DNA of 24,660 nt from assembly GCA_964403185.1 (NCBI GenBank), contig CAYOFK010000020.1, forward strand, positions 1-24,660. Direction: 5' to 3'. The notes beneath the pieces are model-generated. The model worked only from the letters and a program-made list of their open reading frames with translations, searched no databases and was not told the DNA's origin. Positions 8,815-17,193 of the stretch are shown here, in pieces. Position 1 is the first letter of the stretch, and the number at the start of each line of letters is the position of its first letter. The position numbers and the translations under genes are program-made. The DNA comes from CAYOFK01 sp964403185. GTDB lineage: Bacteria; Bacteroidota; Bacteroidia; Bacteroidales; VadinHA17.

Positions 8815-9330
8815 GTTATTGATCGAAAACTGCAGTGGTACGGCCCTGTTATCTTCAAGTAAAAAAAAGAATGAAAAACTGAAATTGGTGATTATGCCTT
8901 TAAAATCCCGCACTACCCATAGCCAACCGGTAAGTACTAAGGAAGGATCTTATCTGATGTAGCCCATATCCGGGTCCGCAGAATGAGGTTATATCCTTAG
9001 CCGTGCACACTGAGTTTCCTGAGCTAATAACTTTCCGGGTTAAATGATATTATCTGGAAAGTAATTAAAATAGCATGTTTTGCCCGCCTGTTTCCAACCG
9101 GATAATTTCAGGCTTGAAACAGAGCAGAAGGATCTTGTTTTTGTGTAGTATCTGCTGTTCTGAAGAGGGAATTGCAGATTGGTTTTTAACTGTTACACAA
9201 CATGCCGTTGTAAGTGCCACTATTACAGGCAGGTATCAGATTCCGGCATTGAATTTTCAATTTGATAGTTTTAAGTTTCGTGTGTATTTTTCGGTCAGTT
9301 AAAATGTCGGTAATTATCCAGTTTTATTCT
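8815..9330. other. Gene-poor spacer of about 0.5 kb before the cytochrome island
   Basis: No convincing gene is present: short open frames here lack start signals and protein-like composition. A modest hairpin (7-bp arms ACTTTCC/GGAAAGT at 9030-9036 and 9056-9062) could be a weak terminator for the purB run, but it has no T-tract. The promoter of the 19-haem gene should lie in the right half; I see no full match to TAnnTTTG with a -33 partner there. Confidence 0.6.
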
Positions 9331-12111
9331 ATGAAGAAATACATGTATTTTCCCGGTCAGGTACGGGTGTTGTTTTCAGGCATTCTTATTTTATTATTGT
9401 CTATAATAAAAGTGGCAGCGCAGACTGATGAAGACTGTATGATGTGCCATGAAGATCCTGATCTGACTGTTGAAAGAAACGGACAGACCGTATCCATGTT
9501 TGTAAACATGGACCAGATTGCTGTATCGGTACATAAACTCGTAAGTTGTATTTCCTGCCATCCCGGAACTGCAGGTGAAGATTTTCCTCATGCCGGGAAT
9601 TTACCGGAAGTAAATTGTGGAAGTTGTCATGCCGAACCCGACCTGAGATTCAATGCGGGAATACACGGCCAGGCAATAAAACTGAACGACATTCATGCTC
9701 CCGATTGTAAAGAATGCCACGGAAAACATGACATACTGCCAAATACCGTCCCGCAGTCACGGACCTATAAGGCCAATATTCCTCTTTTGTGTGGGGGATG
9801 TCATAAAGAAGGGGCACCTGTATCAAGGTCCTATGACGTTTCTGAACATAACATCGTCGAAAACTATACCCAGGGCATTCATGGAGTAGGCTTGTTTCAG
9901 AAGGGACTGATCGTTACGGCAGCATGTAATGATTGTCACGGGAATCACCTGGTGCTGCCGCATACCAGTAATAATTCAACCATTTCACAGAATAATATTG
10001 CAAAAACCTGTATGAAGTGTCACACAAAAATTGAAGAAGTCCATAAAAGAGTGATCAAAGGGGAATTATGGGAAAAGGAACCCAGCGCCATACCTGCATG
10101 TAACAGCTGCCACCCACCCCACAGGGAAAATGTTCAGTATATTGAAGCAAGAATTGCAGATAATATCTGTCTCAATTGTCATAAAAAGAGAGATATCCAT
10201 AAGATCGTTGATGGAACGCGGATATCCTTACGGGTATTGCCGGGAGATCTGCCTAATTCTGTGCATAAGAACATTCCCTGTGCAAAATGCCATACAGATG
10301 TTTCATCTTATTTAAGCCGGCCCTGTGAGACTGCAAAGATCGTTGATTGCTCGAATTGTCACGCAGAGGTTTCTGAACGTTATTTTTCAAGCGGACATGG
10401 ACGTGCCCATTTTAATGAGGAAGAAAACGCACCATATTGTACCGATTGCCATGGTTCACATAATGCAAAATCGCGATATGATGACACCTCCCCAACCTAC
10501 AGAACAGCCATTCCGAAGTTGTGTGGAAATTGTCACAAGGAAAATGGAAAAGCAACTGAACATACTGAATTAAAGGAAGTTACTGCCTATCTGGACTATT
10601 CACAAAGTGTGCATGGGAAAGGTCTTATAGAGAAAGGACTGGCGGTGAGTGCGGTATGTACGGATTGCCATACCACTCATTATATGCTCAAAGAGGAAGA
10701 TGAACGTTCTTCTGTGAATCCGAAAAACATTCCCCAAACCTGTGCCAACTGCCACAAGGGGATATATGATGAATACATTAAGAGCGATCATTCCATCACC
10801 CGGACTTATAACAAGGAGACTTTGCCAACCTGCGTGGATTGTCATTCCGCACATGTGATTTCTGAAAGTGATCAGGATAAATTCATGACTGAGGTGACCA
10901 TACAATGCGGGTCCTGCCATACCAACCTGTCTGAAACCTACATGGAAACATACCATGGGAAAGCCTATCAACTTGGTTATCTTGAGGCTGCACGCTGTTC
11001 CGATTGTCATGGAGCACATAATATACTTAAGGTTGAGAATCCGGATGCCATGGTTGGAACCAATAATATCGTAGAAACCTGCGCAAAATGCCATACCGGG
11101 GCCAACAAGAAATTTACAGCCTATTTAAATCATGCCACCCATCGTGACGACCCGGCGCTGAACATCACCTACTGGATCATGACCTCTTTGCTACTCGGCG
11201 TTTTTGGGTTTTTTGGGTTGCACATCCTCCTGTGGCTGCCCCGGTCATTCAAAGAAAGAAAGAAGGTCCACCATGAAACACCCACAGGTCCCGTTCCATA
11301 TATCAGGCGCTTTACTAAAAGTCAAAGGGTGACTCATATTTTTGTGATCCTGAGTTTTGTTTTGCTGGCCCTGACCGGCATGATGCTGAAGTTTGCACAC
11401 ATGGATTGGGCAAAAAGCATCGCAGGAATTGTTGGAGGCGTGGAAAGCGCCGGTCACATTCACCGTATTGGGGCAGTGATTACCTTCGGATATTTTTTCT
11501 ACCATTTGTTCTCTCTCATCAGAATGAAGATTTTACGCCGGAAACCCTTTGGGAAATTTGTGTTTGGTGAGAATTCCCTGATGTTTAATAAGCAGGATAT
11601 TAAAGACTTCCTGGCCACAATGAAATGGTTCTTTGGAAGAGGCCCGCGGCCCGATTATGGAAGATGGACCTACTGGGAGAAATTTGATTATATGGCAGTC
11701 TTTTGGGGGGTTGCGGTGATTGGTTTTAGTGGCCTGGTGCTCTGGTTCCCGGTGTTTTTTACAAAATTTTTCCCCGGATGGATCATTAATATTTCACAAC
11801 TCATACACAGTGATGAAGCATTATTGGCGGTTGGCTTTATTTTTACAGTTCACTTTTTTAACACACACTTCCGCCCGGAAGCTTTTCCAATGGATACAGT
11901 CATCTTTACCGGCCACATACCGCTTGAATCATTTAAATATGAAAGGCGCCGTGAATATGAAGAATTGAAAGAATCGGGCAGGCTGGACAAGCTTGTAAGC
12001 ACCATAGAATACTCAAAGGACTGGATGCGGTTTATTAAATTTTTTGGCTTTTTCTTCCTGACCATCGGGATCATCCTGGTTGGACTGATCATCTATTCTT
12101 TCATTGCCTGA
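9331..12111 (+). CDS. 19-haem cytochrome c fused to a b-type membrane cytochrome (CbcL-like quinol oxidase candidate)
   Basis: From the ATG at 9331 the product has 926 residues. An earlier in-frame ATG at 9262 would place 23 extra residues before the signal peptide and is less likely. A signal peptide ends near VAAQ. The periplasmic part holds 19 CXXCH motifs between residues about 36 and 588, with many spare histidines suited to bis-His ligation. Three stretches (near 96-190, 339-430, 526-600) repeat the same C-x-x-C-H-A-E ... HG ... C-x-x-C-H-G-x-H pattern. The C-terminal part has about six membrane helices starting near 614, 667, 711, 788, 830 and 901. Histidines in several of them match diheme b cytochromes of the FdnI/HydC type. 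CbcL of Geobacter has the same order with nine c haems and takes electrons from menaquinol during metal reduction. A periplasm-facing quinol oxidase feeding the rest of the island is inferred. Confidence 0.88.
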   Translation: MKKYMYFPGQVRVLFSGILILLLSIIKVAAQTDEDCMMCHEDPDLTVERNGQTVSMFVNMDQIAVSVHKLVSCISCHPGTAGEDFPHAGNLPEVNCGSCHAEPDLRFNAGIHGQAIKLNDIHAPDCKECHGKHDILPNTVPQSRTYKANIPLLCGGCHKEGAPVSRSYDVSEHNIVENYTQGIHGVGLFQKGLIVTAACNDCHGNHLVLPHTSNNSTISQNNIAKTCMKCHTKIEEVHKRVIKGELWEKEPSAIPACNSCHPPHRENVQYIEARIADNICLNCHKKRDIHKIVDGTRISLRVLPGDLPNSVHKNIPCAKCHTDVSSYLSRPCETAKIVDCSNCHAEVSERYFSSGHGRAHFNEEENAPYCTDCHGSHNAKSRYDDTSPTYRTAIPKLCGNCHKENGKATEHTELKEVTAYLDYSQSVHGKGLIEKGLAVSAVCTDCHTTHYMLKEEDERSSVNPKNIPQTCANCHKGIYDEYIKSDHSITRTYNKETLPTCVDCHSAHVISESDQDKFMTEVTIQCGSCHTNLSETYMETYHGKAYQLGYLEAARCSDCHGAHNILKVENPDAMVGTNNIVETCAKCHTGANKKFTAYLNHATHRDDPALNITYWIMTSLLLGVFGFFGLHILLWLPRSFKERKKVHHETPTGPVPYIRRFTKSQRVTHIFVILSFVLLALTGMMLKFAHMDWAKSIAGIVGGVESAGHIHRIGAVITFGYFFYHLFSLIRMKILRRKPFGKFVFGENSLMFNKQDIKDFLATMKWFFGRGPRPDYGRWTYWEKFDYMAVFWGVAVIGFSGLVLWFPVFFTKFFPGWIINISQLIHSDEALLAVGFIFTVHFFNTHFRPEAFPMDTVIFTGHIPLESFKYERRREYEELKESGRLDKLVSTIEYSKDWMRFIKFFGFFFLTIGIILVGLIIYSFIA

Positions 12112-12562
12112 TAAAATGCAACACGGCCCTGGGTGAATAAATGATCTGGAACTCCCCCTTCTCCGGATGAGATGCCAGAAATTCAATTTTCCCTTTGTCA
12201 AAAACCCTAACCTTACTGATGCTCCATTCATTGGTTTCCAGATTTCCAATTTCAAAAGACCAGTACTTTGTCATTTTGGCAATGGTATTGTTATCAGAGA
12301 AAAATATACTGCCTGAAATACAAATGGATGCATTGTTGAAAAGAAAACGATATACAAACCCGGCATCTTTTATGACAAGGCTGGTATTATTGCTGGACTC
12401 CGATTCACATGACGAAAACATTCCGGAAATTTCATCCCTTGACTGGCCAATAAAATTATGAAAAGGATTCGAAATGCCCTGGATGAGCGGATCATAACAA
12501 CCCTGAGCTTTTGTTGTAACTAAAAAGGAAGATAATAACAAAAAAAAGATGAGTATTTTCAT
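12101..12562 (-). CDS. Secreted protein of unknown function
   Basis: A 153-residue protein with a clear signal peptide (MKILIFFLLLSSFLVTTKAQ, cleaved after AQ). The mature part has three cysteines (two within the first 35 residues after cleavage), SNNTSLVIKD, and alternating strands suggesting a small beta-rich domain. No CXXCH and no lipobox. I do not recognise the family. It converges on the 19-haem gene and overlaps its last 11 bases tail to tail. It is the only gene in this stretch without a redox motif, so a link to electron transfer is not supported by anything but position. Confidence 0.65.
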   Translation of the reverse strand: MKILIFFLLLSSFLVTTKAQGCYDPLIQGISNPFHNFIGQSRDEISGMFSSCESESSNNTSLVIKDAGFVYRFLFNNASICISGSIFFSDNNTIAKMTKYWSFEIGNLETNEWSISKVRVFDKGKIEFLASHPEKGEFQIIYSPRAVLHFIRQ

Positions 12563-12713
12563 CCGTCAAAAATAATAATTTATATAAGATAGATAGAATC
12601 TAAATTACTGTGCAATATTTAAGAAATGTAACCATTTTCTCCATTTTCACGTTTCATTAAATACATAGTGAGAAATATCATAAAAGATATAGTGTTTATT
12701 GGTCATATTTGTA

Positions 12714-12727
12714 TTGATATAGATCAA
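12714..12727. promoter_or_regulatory. Perfect FNR-type operator palindrome
   Basis: TTGAT-ATAG-ATCAA matches the FNR consensus TTGATnnnnATCAA at all ten fixed bases, and the flanking A and T extend the symmetry by one pair. It lies about 136 bases upstream of the tetrahaem gene start, in a 287-base AT-rich spacer. By base counting, a perfect site is expected about 0.02 times in a window this size. Activation by an oxygen- or redox-sensing CRP/FNR protein is inferred; the regulator is not in this window. Confidence 0.6.
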
Positions 12728-12803
12728 TCGAAAAACGAAACTTTTCATTGCAAAACCGGATATATTGACTTTAAAAAGAACTTTAAGATTGGTTTAAATG
12801 TGG

Positions 12804-12811
12804 TAATTTTG
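12804..12811 (+). promoter_or_regulatory. Candidate Bacteroidota -7 promoter element
   Basis: TAATTTTG fits TAnnTTTG exactly and sits 38 bases before the tetrahaem start codon. No TTTG is found at the usual -33 spacing, which is common for activator-dependent promoters. The FNR-type palindrome is about 77 bases further upstream. Confidence 0.4.
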
Positions 12812-12849
12812 TAATATATCAAATTGTTAAATATTATGTAAATTTAAAA

Positions 12850-13473
12850 ATGATTAACATGAAAAAATTATTTGTTTTAAGTGTATTTCTTCTGGCACTA
12901 TCCCCATTAGTCCTTGGACAGGGAATTACCGGATCAGCTCATGATTTCTCCGGGAATGGCTGGAGCGGAGGTCAAATCTGCATTGTCTGCCATACGCCAC
13001 ACAATGCAGATGTTTCCGTTGCCGAATCGCCTTTGTGGAATCATGAAGTAACCATAGCGACTTTCATTCCTTACTCAAGCCCCACACTCGATGCCACTGA
13101 CGTTTTGCAGCCAAGCAACAGTTCAAAACTATGTTTAAGCTGCCACGACGGCACAGTAGCCCTCGATAACTATGGCGGAACGACAACGGGTACCAATTTT
13201 ATTTCAGGGGGTGCCAATGTAGGTACGGATATCAGTGATGACCACCCGATCTCTTTCACCTATAATACTGCCCTGGCAACATTGGATGGCGGATTATACG
13301 ATCCTTCAACAGACAATTCCGGACTTGGTGGTACTATTGACGACGACCTGTTGTTTTTAGGAAGACTGGAATGTGCATCCTGCCACGATGTTCATAATGG
13401 TGCCGGCAATAGCTCCCTGCTGGTAATAAACAATGCCAGCAGTGCCTTGTGCCTGACCTGCCATAACAAATAA
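12850..13473 (+). CDS. Periplasmic tetrahaem cytochrome c
   Basis: The 207-residue protein has a signal peptide (core KKLFVLSVFLLAL, cleaved after LGQ) and four CXXCH motifs (CIVCH, CLSCH, CASCH, CLTCH). The first is followed by TPHN and the third by DVHN, the doubled-CXXCH layout in which the second histidine can be an axial ligand. The segment between haems 2 and 3 carries DISDDHPISF. The same haem order, spacing and DDHP segment recur at the N-terminus of the 11-haem protein at 21123-22796, so the two are paralogous. A second ATG at 12859 (MKKLF...) is an equally good start. An FNR-type site and -7 element lie upstream and a strong terminator follows, so it can be made alone, perhaps in higher amounts than the downstream genes. 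Confidence 0.88.
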   Translation: MINMKKLFVLSVFLLALSPLVLGQGITGSAHDFSGNGWSGGQICIVCHTPHNADVSVAESPLWNHEVTIATFIPYSSPTLDATDVLQPSNSSKLCLSCHDGTVALDNYGGTTTGTNFISGGANVGTDISDDHPISFTYNTALATLDGGLYDPSTDNSGLGGTIDDDLLFLGRLECASCHDVHNGAGNSSLLVINNASSALCLTCHNK

Positions 13474-13494
13474 AATTGAGGAGGATATATAAAA

Positions 13495-13522
13495 AAAGGC
13501 GGTTGTTCAGACCGCCTTTCTT
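13495..13522 (+). terminator. Rho-independent-type terminator inside the cytochrome run
   Basis: Nine-bp perfect arms AAAGGCGGT (13495-13503) and ACCGCCTTT (13511-13519) enclose a 7-base loop, with TTT-C-TT at the 3' side. An A-run precedes the stem, so it may act on both strands. It starts 22 bases after the tetrahaem stop and ends 14 bases before the next start codon. Confidence 0.8.
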
Positions 13523-13536
13523 AATTAATTTTAATA

Positions 13537-14628
13537 ATGAATAATTGGATGAAGCTTAAGATCGGATCAAAATTTTTTAATTACTGTGTTGCCGGGATCA
13601 TGCTTTTTTCTCTTTCCTGCTCGCGACACATCATTAAAAGCCCAACCCTGGATGAGGTCAAAATATATCCCGCTCCACCTGATACTACCCGGATACAATA
13701 TCTCACCAGCATCACAACATCAGCAGATATCGTTGGGACTCAATCCTCTTTTAAGAAATTTCTTTTTGGTGAAAAGGAACCGGTCTCTTTCAGAAAACCT
13801 TTTGGGGTTACTGTTCATAAATCCAGTATATATATATGTGATACTGGTTTGGGGGGACTGGTGATCATAAATATCGCCGAGCGCAGGTTTGAACAATTTA
13901 TTCCAACAGGGAAAGGTCAGTTAAAATTGCCTCTTGCCAGTGCACTTGATGAGAGGGATTTTCTGTATATTGCAGATGGTGAACGTGCTCAGATAGTAGT
14001 GTTTGATGAAAAACGGCAGTATGTTCATGCTTTTGGAGAATCAGGGGAATTCAAACCTACTGATGTATTCGTATTTGATAAATCCATTTGGGTTGTTAAT
14101 ATAAAAAGCCACTCGATATATGTATATGATAATGAGAATTTTGAGTTGCAAAGGAAGCTCCCGGTTTACGGGCCGGATGAGGAGGGCCACTTATTTCAGC
14201 CCACCAATATCTTTATAACTGACAACCTGGTTTATGTTACTGATTTTGGCGATTTCAAAATTAAGAAGTACACCCATGAGGGGACGTTCACTGGGGCCCT
14301 GGCAAGTTACGGGAAGAATATCGGTCAGGTAGCCCGGCCCAAAGGTATAGCCGTAGACCGTAAATCTAACTTGTTTGTTGTGGATGCGGCCTTTGAAAAT
14401 GTACAAATATTTAATGATAAGGATCAACTGCTGATGTTTTTTGGCGGCCCTTACAACGGGAAAGGGGATATGTACCTGCCGGCAGATGTGTATATCGATT
14501 ACGGGAACCTGGATTATTTTCGTCCTTACGTTAATGAAACATTTGATCTTAAATACCTGATATTCATTACAAATCAATACGGCCCTGATAAATTAAATGT
14601 GTATGGATTTGTGGAATCGTATAAATGA
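13537..14628 (+). CDS. NHL-repeat beta-propeller lipoprotein
   Basis: The 363-residue product has a lipoprotein signal ending LFSLSC (Cys about 28), so it is predicted to be lipid-anchored. Residues about 85-350 form six-bladed-propeller-type NHL repeats: PFGVTVHKSSIYICDTG, ERDFLYIADGERAQIVVFD, QPTNIFITDNLVYVTDFG, RPKGIAVDRKSNLFVVDA and PADVYIDYG. There is no haem motif. NHL propellers are protein- or ligand-binding scaffolds and often occur beside multihaem cytochrome genes in anaerobes. A second NHL gene at 20077-21126 also sits directly before a multihaem gene. A scaffold, chaperone or assembly role is inferred. Starts at 13537 or 13549 are both possible. Confidence 0.82.
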   Translation: MNNWMKLKIGSKFFNYCVAGIMLFSLSCSRHIIKSPTLDEVKIYPAPPDTTRIQYLTSITTSADIVGTQSSFKKFLFGEKEPVSFRKPFGVTVHKSSIYICDTGLGGLVIINIAERRFEQFIPTGKGQLKLPLASALDERDFLYIADGERAQIVVFDEKRQYVHAFGESGEFKPTDVFVFDKSIWVVNIKSHSIYVYDNENFELQRKLPVYGPDEEGHLFQPTNIFITDNLVYVTDFGDFKIKKYTHEGTFTGALASYGKNIGQVARPKGIAVDRKSNLFVVDAAFENVQIFNDKDQLLMFFGGPYNGKGDMYLPADVYIDYGNLDYFRPYVNETFDLKYLIFITNQYGPDKLNVYGFVESYK

Positions 14629-14649
14629 AATAAAACCGGCCCGGGATAT

Positions 14650-15213
14650 ATGATAAAAACCTCTGACATATCCTGTTTTTACTTATTGATAATATGCATC
14701 TTTCTTACCGGATGTTCAGCGCAGAAAAGTAATAAGATATTGACCTTCTTTTTTGATGGTGTCCCGGGAACCGAACAGGAGCAACAAAACGATTCCGTGT
14801 TTGTTGCTTTAAATGATGCGTCAACATTGGATACAATGACTTCCATTGCAAAACCCAGTGTGTATTATCACTATCCTTATCTGGAGAAAGAATGCGGAAG
14901 TTGCCACCTGGAATCGTCAATGGGTGATTTTGTAGAACCCCAACCGGCTTTGTGTTACCAATGCCATGAGAATTTTGAGGATACATATCCTTATATTCAC
15001 GGTCCGGCGGCGGGCGGCTATTGTACTTCCTGTCATAATCCACACTGGTCTGACAAGGAAAGCTTGTTATTGCGCAAGGGTCGGGATCTGTGCGTGCATT
15101 GCCATAATGCATCCTCCCTGTTTAACAAAGATATCCATAGTGCATTTGGCGATGCTGATTGTATGGAATGCCATAATCCGCATGGTGGAACTGACCGGAC
15201 CTTATTATACTGA
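14650..15213 (+). CDS. Pentahaem cytochrome c lipoprotein (doubled-CXXCH type)
   Basis: The 187-residue protein has a lipobox (FLTGC, Cys about 22), a polar linker to about residue 75, then five CXXCH motifs: CGSCH, CYQCH, CTSCH, CVHCH and CMECH. Haems 3 and 5 are followed by NPH, as in the doubled-CXXCH family. The lipid anchor and long linker suit a small electron carrier held to the inner face of the outer membrane (or the cell surface) next to the beta-barrel encoded 11 bases downstream. In porin-cytochrome conduits a cytochrome fills this role, but usually with more haems (8-12). Whether five haems can span the barrel is uncertain, and it may only feed it. Confidence 0.87.
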   Translation: MIKTSDISCFYLLIICIFLTGCSAQKSNKILTFFFDGVPGTEQEQQNDSVFVALNDASTLDTMTSIAKPSVYYHYPYLEKECGSCHLESSMGDFVEPQPALCYQCHENFEDTYPYIHGPAAGGYCTSCHNPHWSDKESLLLRKGRDLCVHCHNASSLFNKDIHSAFGDADCMECHNPHGGTDRTLLY

Positions 15214-15224
15214 GGAACAGGCGT

Positions 15225-17180
15225 TTGAAAACAAAAGGATACATATTGATCTTTTTTCTGCTGCTTGGTCCGGCTGGAGTTCATGGCCAGTTCAGACCTT
15301 TCTCCATTGGGGTATGGCACCATCAGTTCCTGACCGGAGAATTAGGTGTCCGGGGGACTTATCGTCAATTGAATTCCCTCATAGTTGATGTTAATGAGTT
15401 TCAGAAAAGCTCGTACCTTACCGGAGGGTTAAAATTGAATTCAACCAGCTATTTTTGGCAGCCCGATCTTGTAAAGCTTAGGATTAACGGTGAGTTTTAT
15501 CCCGAAACCAGGGACGAAAGATACATCATCCTTCCCGACCGGTCGGAAGTGCGTACTCTGAGCAAATTGGGGATAGAAATGACTTTGTGTGAAAGTAAGC
15601 CATTGACCCTGACCAGTTATGTTAACTTTGATAACAGCTTCTATAAAAGAGAAAATCTTACCGATGTGAAAAATAACAGCCGGTTTTGGGGAGGCAGGCT
15701 AAGTATATCCAATAAATTTGTGCCCCTTTCTTTTTCGTTCAGACAAACCAAATGGAGACAGGAAGAAACGCAAACCAACCGGCTGTTTTTTCTGGATCAA
15801 ACCAATATCCAGGCCCTGGCTTCAAAATCTTTTGGCCGGAATGATAAGCATGCATTGAGTTTCCAACGCCATGAATATTACTACAAACAAGTTGATTTAT
15901 ATGAGGTTAAAAACTGGTTAAACAGGGCAATTCTTGAGAATAGCATATATTTTGATGGCGACAAAAACTACAACCTCAATACCAGGTTTTCACTGAACGA
16001 CCAGACGGGGAATTATGCATTCAAGCGCTTTGAAGGCATTGCCAGGCTGGACTTTATCCTGCCGCAGAACTTCAGATTCAGGGCGAGTGCCCAATACTTC
16101 AATCTGAAAGACCCGGTTCAGTACCAGGTTCAGACCAGATACCGCGCAACAATAAGTCATAAACTTTTTCTGAGCCTGAACACAGATCTGTGGGTTGAGT
16201 ATTTTCAAACCAAACATTCAGTTTTTGAAGAATCCAACTTTATGATAGGGGGGGGATTGGATTATACCAAGAAAATCCCATTTGGCCGGATTAATCTTGG
16301 CTATAGGTACTTCCGGTATAACCAGAGTAATCTGAGTGAGGAGACCATTATTTCGGTGATCAACGAAGAACACAATTTGTCTGACGGTGAAATCACCCTT
16401 TTTAAACGGCCGTATGTGGACCTGGCAACGGTGGTAGTAAAGGATATTACAGGCAGTATTTTTTATCAGATAAATCTGGATTATATACTGATTGTAAGAA
16501 ATAATTTTGTTGAGATTCAGCGTATCCTTGGAGGACAGATAGCTAATAATCAGACGGTGATGGTTGATTATCAGGCGCAGCAACCAGGATCTTACAATTT
16601 TGGTCTGAATAACCACTTTTTTTCTGTCGGTGTACTGTTTTTTGACCGCCTGCTGGAAGTATATTACCGGGGAGCCGTGCAATACTATCCCGTTCTGGAA
16701 CAAACGGATTTTCTAACCTTAAATCACTACACCCAGAACATAGTCGGGATCCGTATGGATGTGGGCTTTGCACGGGGTGGCATTGAATATGACAACTTAA
16801 ACTCCAACATCATACCTTATGAAATGTTAAGGTATTACATTGAATTTAACCTGAGGCTGCGTACCAGGCTGCTGATGAGCATCAATGGGAGCATGCGGGA
16901 TTACCTGGTTATTAACTATGTGGAAAAGCAACAATATGCCAACCTGTCCGGAAGGGTGGCCTATAATTTCAGATCCCAAACCACAGCCAGTCTGGAGATT
17001 GGATACCTGCTTCACAGGGGATATCAGAGAGACCTCGATCTGGTTACTGCAAGGGCTGAAATTAATACAGTGTATAACCAGATCTATATAAAGGCCGGAT
17101 TGGAACTGTATCAACGATACCAACCTCAAATCCACTATCTGATCAATGGTGTGTATATTCAAATATCCCGGAAGTTCTGA
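15225..17180 (+). CDS. Outer-membrane beta-barrel, probable conduit porin
   Basis: The 651-residue protein begins with a signal peptide (KGYILIFFLLLGPAGVHGQ). Everything after it is alternating amphipathic strands with many aromatic girdle residues and ends in Phe (ISRKF), the usual last residue of barrel proteins. There is no plug, TonB box or haem motif. The size suggests a large barrel of more than 20 strands, similar to MtrB/OmbB porins that sheathe a multihaem cytochrome, though I see no clear sequence identity. The start is TTG at 15225, chosen because GAGG lies 9 bases before it and no ATG is available upstream in frame. Genes for a 5-haem lipoprotein and a 14-haem protein flank it within 11-13 bases. 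Confidence 0.82.
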   Translation: MKTKGYILIFFLLLGPAGVHGQFRPFSIGVWHHQFLTGELGVRGTYRQLNSLIVDVNEFQKSSYLTGGLKLNSTSYFWQPDLVKLRINGEFYPETRDERYIILPDRSEVRTLSKLGIEMTLCESKPLTLTSYVNFDNSFYKRENLTDVKNNSRFWGGRLSISNKFVPLSFSFRQTKWRQEETQTNRLFFLDQTNIQALASKSFGRNDKHALSFQRHEYYYKQVDLYEVKNWLNRAILENSIYFDGDKNYNLNTRFSLNDQTGNYAFKRFEGIARLDFILPQNFRFRASAQYFNLKDPVQYQVQTRYRATISHKLFLSLNTDLWVEYFQTKHSVFEESNFMIGGGLDYTKKIPFGRINLGYRYFRYNQSNLSEETIISVINEEHNLSDGEITLFKRPYVDLATVVVKDITGSIFYQINLDYILIVRNNFVEIQRILGGQIANNQTVMVDYQAQQPGSYNFGLNNHFFSVGVLFFDRLLEVYYRGAVQYYPVLEQTDFLTLNHYTQNIVGIRMDVGFARGGIEYDNLNSNIIPYEMLRYYIEFNLRLRTRLLMSINGSMRDYLVINYVEKQQYANLSGRVAYNFRSQTTASLEIGYLLHRGYQRDLDLVTARAEINTVYNQIYIKAGLELYQRYQPQIHYLINGVYIQISRKF

Positions 17181-17193
17181 AAAATCATATACC

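Noticed and set aside
9194..9212. ACAAC-ATGCC-GTTGT inverted repeat upstream of the 19-haem gene
   Set aside because: Only five-base arms; it does not match a CRP or FNR consensus well enough to call an operator.
9075..9302. 75-codon open frame in the spacer before the 19-haem gene
   Set aside because: No start signal, no recognisable fold, and it runs into the upstream region of the next gene; composition looks non-coding.
9262..9330. Earlier ATG for the 19-haem fusion
   Set aside because: Adds a second hydrophobic segment before a complete signal peptide that starts at 9331.
17146..17193. Upstream extension of the 14-haem gene to an earlier start
   Set aside because: It overlaps the barrel gene and would put about 16 polar residues before the signal peptide; GTG at 17194 fits better.
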